Shown one piece after another: positions 40,198-48,892 of a stretch of DNA of 64,000 nt. The stretch is taken from positions 1,550,001 to 1,614,000 of the forward strand of contig OY760867.2 of NCBI GenBank assembly GCA_963664035.2, written 5' to 3'. Made by a program: the position numbers and the translations under genes. Positions within the stretch are counted from its first letter, which is position 1. Every line of letters starts with the position of its first letter. The stretch is from G958296245 sp963664035 (GTDB lineage: Bacteria; Chloroflexota; Dehalococcoidia; Lucifugimonadales; G958296245). Below the pieces are notes generated by a model. The model made no database searches, was not told the DNA's origin, and saw only the letters and a program-made list of their open reading frames with translations.

Positions 40198-41532
40198 ATG
40201 TACGTAGACCCGAGAGCCGAGAAGTCGATGGAGCTTTACGACCGGGCGGAGGAGTTGATACCGGGCCGGGTGCAGCTCATCAGCCGCCGCGCTAGCCGGT
40301 TCGCCAGCGGCGTCAGCCCGGTCTACGCCGAGAGCGCGAAGGGGTCCCGGTTCAGGGACGTGGACGGCAACGAGTACGTCGACTGGGCGAACGCCGTGGG
40401 CGCCGTCATACTCGGCCACGCCGACGACGTGGTGGACGGCGCGGTGAAGGAGCAGATCGACAGGGGCAGCATCTACACGCTGAACAGCCCAAGGGAGATC
40501 GAGCTCGCCGAGGTGCTCGTCGACGCCATCCCCAGCGCCGAGATGGTCAGGTACACCAAGGGGGGCGGCGAGGCCTGCGCCGTGGCCGCCCGCATCGCGC
40601 GCGGGACGACGGGGCGCGACGTCATCCTGTTCAGCGGCTACCACGGCTGGCACGACTGGTACCAGTCGGCCAACTACCTGGCGGACCCGACGACGGGCGA
40701 GTTCCCGTTCTCCGGCATCGAGCCGACCGGCGTACCGAAGGCGCTTGCGGGCACGGCCATACCCTTCCCGGAGAACGATCTGGACTGCCTGGAGCGGCTG
40801 CTGGAGGAGAACGAGGGCCAGGTGGCCGGTATCATGATGGAGCCGATGCGCTCGGAGCTGCCGCCGGAGGGGTATCTCCAGAGCGTCAAGGACCTGGCCG
40901 CGCAGAACGGCGCGGTGCTGATCTACGACGAGGTGACCTGCGGCTTCAGGATAGCCATAGGAGGCGCGCAGGAGTACATAGGGGTCGTGCCGGACATGAC
41001 GGTCATCGCCAAGTGCATGTCCAACGGCTACCCCATGGGCGCGGTCGTCGGCTCGCGCGAGGTGATGGAGCCGGCGTCGCGGATGTTCGTCTCCAGCTCG
41101 TACTGGAGCGACAACGTCGGCTTGGTGGCGTCCATCACGACGATCAACGAGCTCGAGCGGCGCGAGTCGCAGGCGGGCTTCAGGGAGATCGGCAAGAAGC
41201 TGAAGGCTGCCCTCGGCGAGGCCATCGACGCCACGGGCGTGGCCGCGCGGTGTACAGGGTTCTACACCCACCCCCACCTGGAGTTCGACGTGCCGGACGA
41301 CTCGCTCCAGCCGAAGGTGAAGACGCTGTTCGTGCAGGAGATGGCACGGCGCGGAATACACACGGACGGCGGCTTCAAGGCGTCGCTGGCCAACGACGAC
41401 GAGGACATCCGGGTCACCGCTGAGGCAGCCGCGGAGTCGTTCGAGGTGGTGATGCGGGGGCTGGAGGGCCGGCTCGACGAGCTGCTGCAGGCCGACCTGA
41501 CGCAGGAGCCGTTCCGCCGGCTGGTCCGGTGA
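40198..41532 (+). CDS. Class III PLP-dependent aminotransferase (glutamate-1-semialdehyde aminomutase-like)
   Basis: A 444-residue fold-type I enzyme. VYAESAKGSRFRDVDGNEYV is the class III N-terminus, GGGEACAVAARIARGTTGRD the phosphate-binding turn, YHGWHDWY the PLP-stacking segment, IYDEVTCGFRIA the pyridine-N Asp and VIAKCMSNGYPMGAVVG the Schiff-base Lys. It resembles HemL but stands without other heme genes, so a catabolic transaminase is more likely. ATG 40198 is preferred to 40108 because GGAGG precedes it. The 264-bp gap before it holds only an 16-bp family A end fragment (40018-40033) and the upstream region of the SPFH/IF-1 gene. Confidence 0.87.
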   Translation: MYVDPRAEKSMELYDRAEELIPGRVQLISRRASRFASGVSPVYAESAKGSRFRDVDGNEYVDWANAVGAVILGHADDVVDGAVKEQIDRGSIYTLNSPREIELAEVLVDAIPSAEMVRYTKGGGEACAVAARIARGTTGRDVILFSGYHGWHDWYQSANYLADPTTGEFPFSGIEPTGVPKALAGTAIPFPENDLDCLERLLEENEGQVAGIMMEPMRSELPPEGYLQSVKDLAAQNGAVLIYDEVTCGFRIAIGGAQEYIGVVPDMTVIAKCMSNGYPMGAVVGSREVMEPASRMFVSSSYWSDNVGLVASITTINELERRESQAGFREIGKKLKAALGEAIDATGVAARCTGFYTHPHLEFDVPDDSLQPKVKTLFVQEMARRGIHTDGGFKASLANDDEDIRVTAEAAAESFEVVMRGLEGRLDELLQADLTQEPFRRLVR

Positions 41533-41599
41533 CAGGCGGGGGAGTGCTGCGGAAGTACTCTTCCCAGAATTCCTATCCTACCTGAAGAGAGCTTAAGCA

Positions 41600-41908
41600 A
41601 TGCCTCAAAGATGGACACGCGAACAGGACCTGGCAGTTCTCTACCTGAAGCTCGCATACAGAGAGCAATGGACTTCAGCCCTTCCGGAGATACGAACACT
41701 GGCCAAGGCCATGAACCGCACACACGCGTCGATCATGATGCGCAAAGGCAACTTTGACTCGCTAGACCCTTCCATACAGGGAGCTGGACTGAACCATCCC
41801 GCGAAGCTGACCGTAGGGATATGGGCAGAATACGAAGAAAATCCAAAGCGTATCTTTGCCGAAGCTCATAGAGCCTACCTATACCTAGCTAGACAAGTCC
41901 GCACATAG
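41600..41908 (+). CDS. Small HNH-nuclease N-domain-like protein, unknown
   Basis: A 102-residue protein. WTREQDLAVLYLKLAYREQW, then LAKAMNRTHASIMMRKGNFD and SLDPSIQGAGLNHPAKLTVG resemble the helical DNA-binding region found before HNH domains in some endonucleases (a SANT-like helix set plus the SLDP---G-GL motif). No HNH domain follows, so it is either a truncated nuclease or a stand-alone DNA-binding protein. Its composition is clearly more AT-rich than the aminotransferase before it. Confidence 0.55.
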   Translation: MPQRWTREQDLAVLYLKLAYREQWTSALPEIRTLAKAMNRTHASIMMRKGNFDSLDPSIQGAGLNHPAKLTVGIWAEYEENPKRIFAEAHRAYLYLARQVRT

Positions 41909-41956
41909 CCAGCATCTACGAGTCCCCTAAATGCACACCTCGTTCTCGGTAGCTTG

Positions 41957-42313
41957 CTAGATCAGCAGCTTCGGCGCGGGGACCAGCCTGTGACTGCTGG
42001 TATCCGGAATCAGCCCCAATACCTGCAACGTGGTGGCGCCAAGCAGGTATTGGCCTTCTTCACCGAACACCACCCTGTTGGTAGCTTGCTGGCCGTCGAT
42101 ACGTAGCACGGCTTCCCCGACCGGCAGCAGCGCCTCCCTCCCGTCGGCAAACGTGAACCGCATCTGCCCCGCAGGCTGTACGCCTACGCGCTCACGCAAC
42201 ACCGAGGCCGGCAATACCGTGAACGTCGCGCCCGTATCTACCAGGGCTTCGACCCACTGCGTGGCCCCGCCGTTCCCGTTGCTTACGCCAATGCGCACCG
42301 TAAATGCTCCCAT
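41957..42313 (-). CDS. Retropepsin-like aspartic protease, second copy
   Basis: A 118-residue single-domain protease with active site ALVDTGATFTVLPASVL, flap region RFTFADGREALLPVGEAVLR and the C-terminal LLGATTLQVLGLIPD. This branch (DTGAT) differs from the one at 27511 (DTGFT). ATG 42313 gives MGAFTVRIGVSNGNG, normal for the family; the long upstream frame is spurious. No DUF5678-like partner is adjacent. It is convergent with the HNH-domain-like gene 48 bp away. Confidence 0.8.
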   Translation of the reverse strand: MGAFTVRIGVSNGNGGATQWVEALVDTGATFTVLPASVLRERVGVQPAGQMRFTFADGREALLPVGEAVLRIDGQQATNRVVFGEEGQYLLGATTLQVLGLIPDTSSHRLVPAPKLLI

Positions 42314-42416
42314 ATCGTATCGCCATCCTAGCAAGGCTGCTTTACCCAGTTCAAGAACCACCACCGGTTTCCAACTCTCGCCGCATCGATTCATGCGCTT
42401 GAGCAGGGGCACGCTA

Positions 42417-42422
42417 TATAAT
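42417..42422 (+). promoter_or_regulatory. -10 element TATAAT upstream of the 42455 gene
   Basis: TATAAT lies 33 bp before the ATG, with AGAGGGAG as ribosome-binding site between them. I see no convincing -35 box at normal distance. Confidence 0.5.
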
Positions 42423-42454
42423 CCCCTTGAAGTCCTCTGAGAGGGAGTGAAGCA

Positions 42455-43699
42455 ATGACCGATAAGCACCGGATACTTGGAGTCGACTACGCCGACGACG
42501 TGGAAGTCGCCTACTTCCGCGGCGAGCTTGGGGACACGCCCCTGATCGAGCAGATCATGGACGACGCGGCGGAGGCGGGGATGACCCACGTCGCGTGGCG
42601 CGTCAGCCACATCGGCAAGCTGACCTACCGCACGAAGGCGGGCAACGTTCAGGACGGCCACCAGGCTGTGCGGCTCTCGCTGACGCCGTTCGGGCTGATC
42701 ATGAAGCGGTGCGACCCGATGGCGGAGGCCGTGCGGGCCGCCTACGAGCGCGGGCTGAAGCTCTGGTTCTACATCTGCCTGTTCGACGAGCGCTACCAGT
42801 ACGCGACGGGCGAGACCTCCGAGTCCTGGCTGGGGCAGCAGCACCCGGAGTACTACTCGCAGCACTTCTCGCAGCCGAACGAGCGCGTGCGCGGGGTCTT
42901 CTCGCTCGCCTACCCGGAGGTGAAGCGGTACTTCCTCGACATCGTGAAGGAGGGGCTGGACTACGGCTCCGACGCCGTCTATCTCGACTGCGCCCGGACG
43001 CACGCGAGCGCCAACATGGTGCCCGTGGGCGGCTGGTGGCCGCACTGGGCGAACCCATACCTGGCCTACGGCTACAACGAGCCGGACGTGGCGCGCTACC
43101 GCGCCCTCTACGGGGAGGACCCGCCCACGCCCGACACGACCGTCCGCCCGGACGCCGAGCCGACGGAGGCCGAGCGCAACTGGAACCATGTGCGCGGCGA
43201 GGCGCTGACCGACTTCGTGCGCGAGGTAAGGCCGCTGGCCCGGTCGTACGGCTCCGACGTCGTGGCGTGCTTCAACCCGCCGTCGTACAACGACCAGAAC
43301 CCGGGTTACCACTGCCGCCCCGCGCTGGGGCGCTACCACGTCGACTGGGAGACCTGGACGGAGGAGGAGTTGATCGACGCCATCCGCCTAAACGTCGACC
43401 ACTCGCGGTTCGGCTACGACGACTGGGTGGCGTCGTCCGCCGAGACGTACAGGCCGGCGCAGGACAGGGGAGTGAAAGTGTACGTGGACTGCGCCATCGA
43501 GTCGGAGTACGAGAAGCTGGAGGACTCGCCGTACCCGCTGCCGGTCAGGAAGGCGGACCAGCCGGACCGCTTCTTCGACCTGATGGGCACGATGGTGCGC
43601 AAGATGCTCAAGACCTCGGCGGACGGCGTCTTCTACTACGAGAACGCCGGCAACGACGAGCGCACCTACAGGACGCTGCGCGCCGCCCACGGCCTCTAG
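42455..43699 (+). CDS. Glycosidase-like TIM-barrel protein
   Basis: A 414-residue cytoplasmic protein related in style to the one at 9987. Barrel strand ends are visible as GMTHVAWRVSHIGKLTYR, GLKLWFYICLFDERYQYATG, SDAVYLDCARTHASANMV and SADGVFYYENAGNDERTYR. YLDCARTH would place an Asp at the usual catalytic strand. It has no signal peptide, unlike secreted glycosidases. Possibly it acts on imported oligosaccharides. The PHP-domain gene is convergent downstream. Confidence 0.62.
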   Translation: MTDKHRILGVDYADDVEVAYFRGELGDTPLIEQIMDDAAEAGMTHVAWRVSHIGKLTYRTKAGNVQDGHQAVRLSLTPFGLIMKRCDPMAEAVRAAYERGLKLWFYICLFDERYQYATGETSESWLGQQHPEYYSQHFSQPNERVRGVFSLAYPEVKRYFLDIVKEGLDYGSDAVYLDCARTHASANMVPVGGWWPHWANPYLAYGYNEPDVARYRALYGEDPPTPDTTVRPDAEPTEAERNWNHVRGEALTDFVREVRPLARSYGSDVVACFNPPSYNDQNPGYHCRPALGRYHVDWETWTEEELIDAIRLNVDHSRFGYDDWVASSAETYRPAQDRGVKVYVDCAIESEYEKLEDSPYPLPVRKADQPDRFFDLMGTMVRKMLKTSADGVFYYENAGNDERTYRTLRAAHGL

Positions 43700-43720
43700 C
43701 AGGTTGCGAACTGCGAAGGG

Positions 43721-44626
43721 CTACGGGAGGAAGACCGGCTGCACCCAGGCCCGCTCGCCGGAGGAGCAGGCTACCGTGGCGCGGACGTATCCCTCGTAGC
43801 CCTGGACGCGGTAGGAGGCTTCGGGGCCGGTCTGCTGGTCCAGCGTGACGCCGCCCGCGCCCGTGAATGTCGTTGAGTAGATGTACTGGTACGCCTCTTC
43901 CTGCTCTATAGTCAGGCTCACGGCCTCCGGCGTGGCGTCCACCTCCAGCAGGGTGACGCCGGTGGAGGCGTAGAAGTCGCCGGACGCGAGGGCGTCCAGG
44001 ATGGCCGCGGCGTCGAGCTCTGGCGCCCTGACTACGACCCACCCCCTGCCGGGGTTCGCCAGCTGCGGCGTGAAGTCGTGGTAGTGGTGCGAGTCGTCGA
44101 CGGCGACGCCGAAGATGGCGCGGCCGGCGGTGAGTACGCCGTCCCACATCTCCTCGCTGCTCAGGCGCCCCGGCGCACCCTCGTCGTTTACGCCCGGGAC
44201 CCCGCTGTATATCTCGACGAGGCTGGCGCCCACGATCTGCTTGAGCGCGTTGAGGGGGATGGCCCACTTGTAGTTGGGGTGGTTGATGGAGGCTATGCCT
44301 CCCGCCTCGATTATGGCGTCGACGTTGGCCTGGATGGTCGGCACGACTTCGTCGGCGTCGATGGGCTCTACGACCCTCGTGACGCCGAGGCCGTTCACGT
44401 GTATGGGGACGGTGCCGCCCAGCGTGTTCGCCGTCACCTCTTCCCCCGGGATCATCAGCGGGCGCCGCTCGCCCCCGTCGTAGTCGAGTATCGTCCTGTG
44501 GTTGTGGTCGGTGAGCACCAGGAAGTCGTAGCCGTGCTCCCGGTACCACCGGACCACCGCCTCAGGATCGGCGTCCCCGTCGGACTCGTTCGTGTGGGTG
44601 TGTATGTTTCCCTTGAACCACGGCAC
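43721..44626 (-). CDS. PHP-domain metal-dependent phosphoesterase/hydrolase
   Basis: A 301-residue protein. Motifs are GNIHTHTNESDGDADPE (two metal His), VLTDHNHRTILDY, IPGEEVT (Glu), ASINHPNYKW (His) and AVDDSHHYHDF (Asp and His), so all four PHP motifs are present. The last 100 residues form a beta-rich domain (SLTIEQEEAYQYIYSTTFTG, YVRATVACSSGERAWVQPVF). PHP enzymes cleave phosphate esters using two or three metals. The C-terminal domain may select the substrate. ATG 44626 follows GGAGG. Confidence 0.85.
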   Translation of the reverse strand: MPWFKGNIHTHTNESDGDADPEAVVRWYREHGYDFLVLTDHNHRTILDYDGGERRPLMIPGEEVTANTLGGTVPIHVNGLGVTRVVEPIDADEVVPTIQANVDAIIEAGGIASINHPNYKWAIPLNALKQIVGASLVEIYSGVPGVNDEGAPGRLSSEEMWDGVLTAGRAIFGVAVDDSHHYHDFTPQLANPGRGWVVVRAPELDAAAILDALASGDFYASTGVTLLEVDATPEAVSLTIEQEEAYQYIYSTTFTGAGGVTLDQQTGPEASYRVQGYEGYVRATVACSSGERAWVQPVFLP

Positions 44627-44715
44627 TTTGTGACTCCTCCATCGGTAGTGTCGGGCGCCGCGAGCGTCGGCTCACGCGCCGCTGCGAGTATAGCATCGTT
44701 GGGCGCAGCGGGCGC

Positions 44716-46212
44716 TCAGGTCTGGCGGCGGGAGAGGCGGACGTGCAGCGCTTCCCCGGCGCCGGGCGGGACCTTGGCCCACTCGGCGACGCGGTATCCG
44801 GCGACCCAGGCGATGCCGCGGGGGGTGACCAGCAGGGGAATGCGGTCCCTATGGGCGCGGGGGACCTTCTCGTCCATGAGGAAGTCCTTGAGCTTCTTGC
44901 TGCCGGTCATCCCCAGGGGCTGGAAGCGGTCTCCGGGCTGGTGCGCGCGCAGGAATAGAGGCTCGCCGACGAGCGTAGTGTCCAGGCGAGCCGCCATATC
45001 GCCCCCCGGCGGAGGTTCATGTTGGGCTGGGCCGACCCCGGCGGTGACCAGCCAGCCCTCCGCGGCGGTCTCCCCGGGGACGTTGAGGGCGTGTACCTGC
45101 GTCATCGGGGGCGGCATATCCGGCTGAGGCGGTGCGCCGACGCTCAGCGTGGCCTCGTCGTAGCCCACCGAGAAGACCAGACCGCCGGGCAGGTCCGCCT
45201 CCTTCGAGACGGGGCCGGCGAGCATCCGGTCCATCCGGTCGAGGTGGGACTGGTATATGCCCTGCAGGTCGCCCTTCGCCGCCGCGACGGCCTTCCGCAG
45301 CAGGTGGACCCTCACGGCGGCGGGAAGCTGGGCTGCCATGCGCCGGTCGAGCGACACGGCGCCGACGCCCACGCGCATAACGCCGGGCGGCAGCGAGGCG
45401 ATCTGCTCGTCGAGGTGGGAGACCTGCTGCCGAGCGGCTGCGGAGAGGCGCAGCAGCGCGTCCCGCACCCGTGGGTTCAACTCGCGGAGCAGCGGCATGA
45501 CGTCCATGCGGACCCTGTTGCGCGTCATGTCGCGGGAGAGGTTCGACTCGTCGAGGCGCGGCTCCAGGCCGAGGGCGCGGCAGTAGGCCAGCGTCTCCTC
45601 CCGCGTGACCGCCAGCAGCGGGCGCACGAGCAGGAGCTCCACGCCGCTTTCGGTGCGGCTTGCTGCGAATGGGTTCCCGCTTTCGCTGGAACGACGGATG
45701 GTGGGGATCGATCTGCGCGCGGCGGTCTCCATGCCGGCGAGGCCGGCGAGGCCGCTGCCGCGCACGACGTGCATCAGCACCGTCTCGGCCTGGTCGTCGG
45801 CGGTGTGCCCGAGCGCCACGGCGTCCGCCCCGCGCTCCCCGGCGACGCGGGCGAGGAAGTCGTAGCGCACCTCGCGCGCCGCCTCTTCCAGGGACATCCC
45901 GCGGCCCGCGCGGTGCGCCTGTACGTCCGCCCTGCCCGACGCGAGCGGGATCCCCATGGCGCGAAAGGTCTCGGCCACGAATCGGGCGTCAGACGCGGAG
46001 GCCTCGCCCCTCAAGCCGTGGTCGAGGTGGGCGCCGTGCAGCTCGAACGCGGTCTCGTCCTGGAGCCGGCCCAGGGAGTGGAGCAGCGTCAGCGAGTCGG
46101 GGCCGCCCGAGACGGCCACCACGACGCGCGCCCCCGGCCCCAGGCCGCTCCGGCGCAGGGAGCCCCGGACGAGCGAGTCGACACGTTGCGGTACGCCGTC
46201 CTGCTTACCCAC
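44716..46212 (-). CDS. tilS: tRNA(Ile)-lysidine synthase
   Basis: About 498 residues. It modifies C34 of tRNA-Ile(CAU) to lysidine, needed to read AUA. The ATP PP-loop is VVVAVSGGPDSLTLLH, followed by HLDHGLRGEASASDARFVAE, ALGHTADDQAETVLMHVVRG and SRDMTRNRVRMDVMPLL. The C-terminal substrate-binding domains are present (LRAHQPGDRFQPLGM, KKLKDFLMDEKVPRAHRDRI). An unusual stretch, IPTIRRSSESGNPFAASRTE, lies in the loop before LLLVRPLLAVTREE and is encoded by a palindromic repeat (see the finding). The start is uncertain: GTG 46212, or TTG 46278 overlapping the previous gene. Confidence 0.88.
   Translation of the reverse strand: MGKQDGVPQRVDSLVRGSLRRSGLGPGARVVVAVSGGPDSLTLLHSLGRLQDETAFELHGAHLDHGLRGEASASDARFVAETFRAMGIPLASGRADVQAHRAGRGMSLEEAAREVRYDFLARVAGERGADAVALGHTADDQAETVLMHVVRGSGLAGLAGMETAARRSIPTIRRSSESGNPFAASRTESGVELLLVRPLLAVTREETLAYCRALGLEPRLDESNLSRDMTRNRVRMDVMPLLRELNPRVRDALLRLSAAARQQVSHLDEQIASLPPGVMRVGVGAVSLDRRMAAQLPAAVRVHLLRKAVAAAKGDLQGIYQSHLDRMDRMLAGPVSKEADLPGGLVFSVGYDEATLSVGAPPQPDMPPPMTQVHALNVPGETAAEGWLVTAGVGPAQHEPPPGGDMAARLDTTLVGEPLFLRAHQPGDRFQPLGMTGSKKLKDFLMDEKVPRAHRDRIPLLVTPRGIAWVAGYRVAEWAKVPPGAGEALHVRLSRRQT
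45667..45698. repeat. Family C palindrome inserted in frame in tilS
   Basis: TTCCCGC and GCTGGAA around TTTC (45674-45691) are the imperfect arms of the same element as at 37434. CGTCGTTCC and GGGAACCCATTC on the minus strand mirror its flanks. The frame of tilS is kept across the element. Confidence 0.68.
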
Positions 46213-46250
46213 CGTGCCGTCGGTCTCCCTTCTGCGACGGAGGCCCTTCC

Positions 46251-46571
46251 TCAGAGATCGATCTCTTGGACGCGCCAAGGAGCCTTGGTGCGTAGCCGCT
46301 CATAGCTGAGACGAACGCGGAAGTCTTCGCCGAGGGTTGGTGCGTTGCGCCCTGCTAGCCATATGCCGTCATGAGCGTCAGGGTTGTACCGGTCTTGAAG
46401 GATTCCGTTTGGAATGCATGCGACGATGATGCGTTTCAGCTCTTGCGAGGACGTCGTTTCCCCGTAGACATACTTGGCTACCACCGTGACGACGTGGAGC
46501 TTACGGTCGCCGCGGACGATGACATCCTCCAATCTGCCCGGCTCGTCAATCATTTGACCGTCAGGCGTCAT
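46251..46571 (-). CDS. Small protein downstream of the DNA methyltransferase, unknown
   Basis: A 106-residue protein: LEDVIVRGDRKLHVVTVVAK, ELKRIIVACIPNGILQDRYN, PDAHDGIWLAGRNAPTLGED. I do not recognise it. Its start overlaps the methyltransferase stop by 11 bp, so the two are co-translated. It is too short for a usual restriction enzyme, but a role with the methyltransferase (specificity, restriction or regulation) is the natural guess. Confidence 0.55.
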   Translation of the reverse strand: MTPDGQMIDEPGRLEDVIVRGDRKLHVVTVVAKYVYGETTSSQELKRIIVACIPNGILQDRYNPDAHDGIWLAGRNAPTLGEDFRVRLSYERLRTKAPWRVQEIDL

Positions 46572-47532
46572 TGGTGCGTCTCTGGGCCAACTTCACGTTG
46601 TCAGGGTCCAAATCTATACCGAACCACTGGCGGCCAAGTTGCTTTGCCACGGCCGTAGTCGTTCCTGTGCCTACGAATGGATCGAGTACGACGCCCCCTT
46701 GAGGCGAGAACAGGCGAATAACCCGCCGGGCAAGGTCTTCGGGAAACTCGGCTTCATGCCTGTCATTGCGGGATACGGACCGGATACTCCAAACACCGCG
46801 CGACCCCCACTCAGACCACTCTGTGGCGTCTAATCTATCGCGGTCGTACTCTGTGATGCCCGGAGCCCAAAAGACGTAGACGTGCTCGAACTCGTCCACG
46901 GCTCGATAGGAGTTAGAGTGCCACCGGCAGTTGGCCCAACAGGGGTCCTTGTGCCAGATGCGCTGGTCATACAGGTAGAAGCCGGACTCTTCTGCCCACT
47001 CCGTCACCATGCACCCCGTCAGCAATATCTTGGTGCTCATGGCGTGCTTCCCGCCCCTAACGTTGTTGTCTTCAAGGCGGCGCTGTATGGTCTGTTCGCT
47101 GCAACCTAGAATCGCGGCTAGCTCATGCCGATTGGCGTCCGGATACCGCTCCTTCGCGGCAAGCACCGCTTCTCGGCTGACCTTGACCTTCTTGCCCCGC
47201 ACGTTGTCTGCCTGAAATCGGGGCATGTCGGGATCGGGAAAGCAAAGAATGTCGCCTATGTTGATGGCCAAGAAACCTCCCGGCTTGACAATCCGAGCAT
47301 GTTCGCGGATGACGCCTTCCAGCAACTCGCACCAATCTTCGAAGGCCCAGTCCTGCTCATAGGACTTGCCGACGAAGTATGGCGGGGACCAGAAACTGAG
47401 ATCGATGCTCGCGTCAGGGAGTTCTCGTAGGCGTTGCCTGGCATCGCCCACGAGAATCCGGTTTAGACCGCCCTGCGCAACTTCTTCGGGCGGGCGTCCG
47501 TCGAGACTGTCAAACAGCGATAGGGTGGTCAT
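46561..47532 (-). CDS. Beta-class DNA (N4-cytosine or N6-adenine) methyltransferase with HTH insertion
   Basis: A 323-residue enzyme. Motif IV is SFWSPPYFVG (SPPY, most often N4-cytosine) at residues 46-55, and motif I with the SAM site is VVLDPFVGTGTTTAVAKQLG at 281-300. The order IV before I is that of the beta class. Between them, residues 105-165 hold an insertion, ERYPDANRHELAAILGCSEQ continuing TIQRRLEDN, which looks like a helix-turn-helix. The N-terminus MTTLSLFDSLDGRPP is also found in related phage and mobile methylases. No restriction gene is recognisable. Composition is less GC-rich than tilS and recA on both sides. Confidence 0.85.
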   Translation of the reverse strand: MTTLSLFDSLDGRPPEEVAQGGLNRILVGDARQRLRELPDASIDLSFWSPPYFVGKSYEQDWAFEDWCELLEGVIREHARIVKPGGFLAINIGDILCFPDPDMPRFQADNVRGKKVKVSREAVLAAKERYPDANRHELAAILGCSEQTIQRRLEDNNVRGGKHAMSTKILLTGCMVTEWAEESGFYLYDQRIWHKDPCWANCRWHSNSYRAVDEFEHVYVFWAPGITEYDRDRLDATEWSEWGSRGVWSIRSVSRNDRHEAEFPEDLARRVIRLFSPQGGVVLDPFVGTGTTTAVAKQLGRQWFGIDLDPDNVKLAQRRTNDA

Positions 47533-47683
47533 ACTTGGGCCTCTTGCCGTCCGCTTGCACCATTATCCCCATCCGGTCGGAGGAATCAAGCAGCCCTGGC
47601 CGGCCTCTCGAACGACGTGCTTGCCCCCATCCGCTTCGACCTGTCCGCCGGCCTTGACCCCGGCAGTTCGGTCATGCCAACCG

Positions 47684-48721
47684 CTACGCCCCGCCCGAGG
47701 CGTTTGCCGGCCGCGGCCGGGCCGCGGCTTCGGCCATGGCCCTGACCTGGCCCTCGATCTGCGCCGCGATGTCCGGGTGGTCCTTCAGGAAGTTCTTCAC
47801 GTTCTCGCGGCCCTGGCCGAGCCGGACGTCCTCGTAGGAGTAGAAGGAGCCGTTCTTCTTGACCAGCCCCATCGACGAGCCAAGCTCTATCAGGTCGCCC
47901 GACTTGCTGATACCCTCGTTGAACATGATGTCGAACTCGGCCACCCGGAACGGCGGAGCCACCTTGTTCTTGACGACCCTGGCGCGCACCCGCGCACCCA
48001 CGATCTCCTGCCCCACCTTGATCGACTCGGTGCGCCGCAGGTCGATCCTGACGGAGCTGTAGAACTTCAGCGCGCGGCCCCCGGGCGTCGTCTCCGGGCT
48101 GCCCCAGATCACGCCCACCTTCTCCCGTATCTGGTTTATGAACATCACACCCGTCTTGGAGCGGTTTATCGCGGCCGTCAGCTTCCTGAGGGCCTGCGAC
48201 ATCAGCCGCGCCTGTAGCCCCACGTGGGCGTCCCCCATCTCGCCCTCGATCTCGGCGCGCGGCACCAGGGCGGCCACGCTGTCCACGACCACGATGTCCA
48301 CCGCGCCGCTGCGGACCAGGTACTCGCATATCTCCAGGGCCTGCTCGGCCGAGTCCGGCTGCGATACCAGCAGATCCTCCGTGTCCACCCCGCACCGCGC
48401 CGCATACCCAGGATCGAGCGCGTGCTCGGCGTCGATGTAGGCCGCCGTGCCACCGGCCTTCTGCGCCTCGGCCATGATGTGGTACGCCAGCGTCGACTTG
48501 CCCGAAGACTCCGTGCCGAACACCTCGGTGACGCGCCCCCTCGGCAGCCCCCCGACGCCCAGCGCGATGTCCAGGGTCAGCGAACCCGTCGATATCGCCT
48601 GCGCGTGCTCGACCGTGTTCATGTCGCCCAGGCGCATCACTGCGCCGCGCCCGAACTGCCGGTCTATCTGGCCCAGCGCGGCCTCGAGGGCCTTTGATCT
48701 CTCCGCAGTCATAGTAGTCAT
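47684..48721 (-). CDS. recA: Recombinase A
   Basis: A 345-residue RecA that forms filaments for homologous recombination and SOS signalling. GSLTLDIALGVGGLPRGRVT, YIDAEHALDPGYAARCGVD, VVVDSVAALVPRAEIEGEMG, MFINQIREKVGVIWG and SPETTPGGRALKFYSSVRI are the canonical blocks. The Walker A loop is FGTESSGKSTL (residues 68-78), where nearly all RecAs have GPESSGKTT. ATG 48721 follows GAGGTG. The 150-bp gap to the methyltransferase shows no gene. Confidence 0.95.
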   Translation of the reverse strand: MTTMTAERSKALEAALGQIDRQFGRGAVMRLGDMNTVEHAQAISTGSLTLDIALGVGGLPRGRVTEVFGTESSGKSTLAYHIMAEAQKAGGTAAYIDAEHALDPGYAARCGVDTEDLLVSQPDSAEQALEICEYLVRSGAVDIVVVDSVAALVPRAEIEGEMGDAHVGLQARLMSQALRKLTAAINRSKTGVMFINQIREKVGVIWGSPETTPGGRALKFYSSVRIDLRRTESIKVGQEIVGARVRARVVKNKVAPPFRVAEFDIMFNEGISKSGDLIELGSSMGLVKKNGSFYSYEDVRLGQGRENVKNFLKDHPDIAAQIEGQVRAMAEAAARPRPANASGGA

Positions 48722-48816
48722 GTTTCACCTCGCGCCTGTCGGCTTGTCTTCGCGCCCGCGTGGGAGCGCCCTCGAACGTCGTCTCGTAATGGCGCCTTCA
48801 CGCTCTCGGAAGGCCC

Positions 48817-48845
48817 ATGATAGCATGGGCACATAGGCCCCACAA
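48817..48845 (-). promoter_or_regulatory. Likely recA promoter
   Basis: On the minus strand TTGTGG (48845-48840) and TATCAT (48822-48817) are 17 bp apart, giving a leader of about 90 nt to recA. Just upstream, GAAC (48851-48854) and GTTC (48863-48866) form an inverted pair with a 9-bp gap that could bind a repressor. It is not the standard LexA box spacing. Confidence 0.45.
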
Positions 48846-48892
48846 GATATGAACGGCACTAATGTTCTTGCAATTTCGGTGAGAGGGTATAG

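Noticed and set aside
48851..48866. GAAC-N9-GTTC as a LexA/SOS box for recA
   Set aside because: The Gram-positive type box has a 4-bp gap and the E. coli type is CTG-N10-CAG. Neither fits, so only a weak operator possibility is noted.
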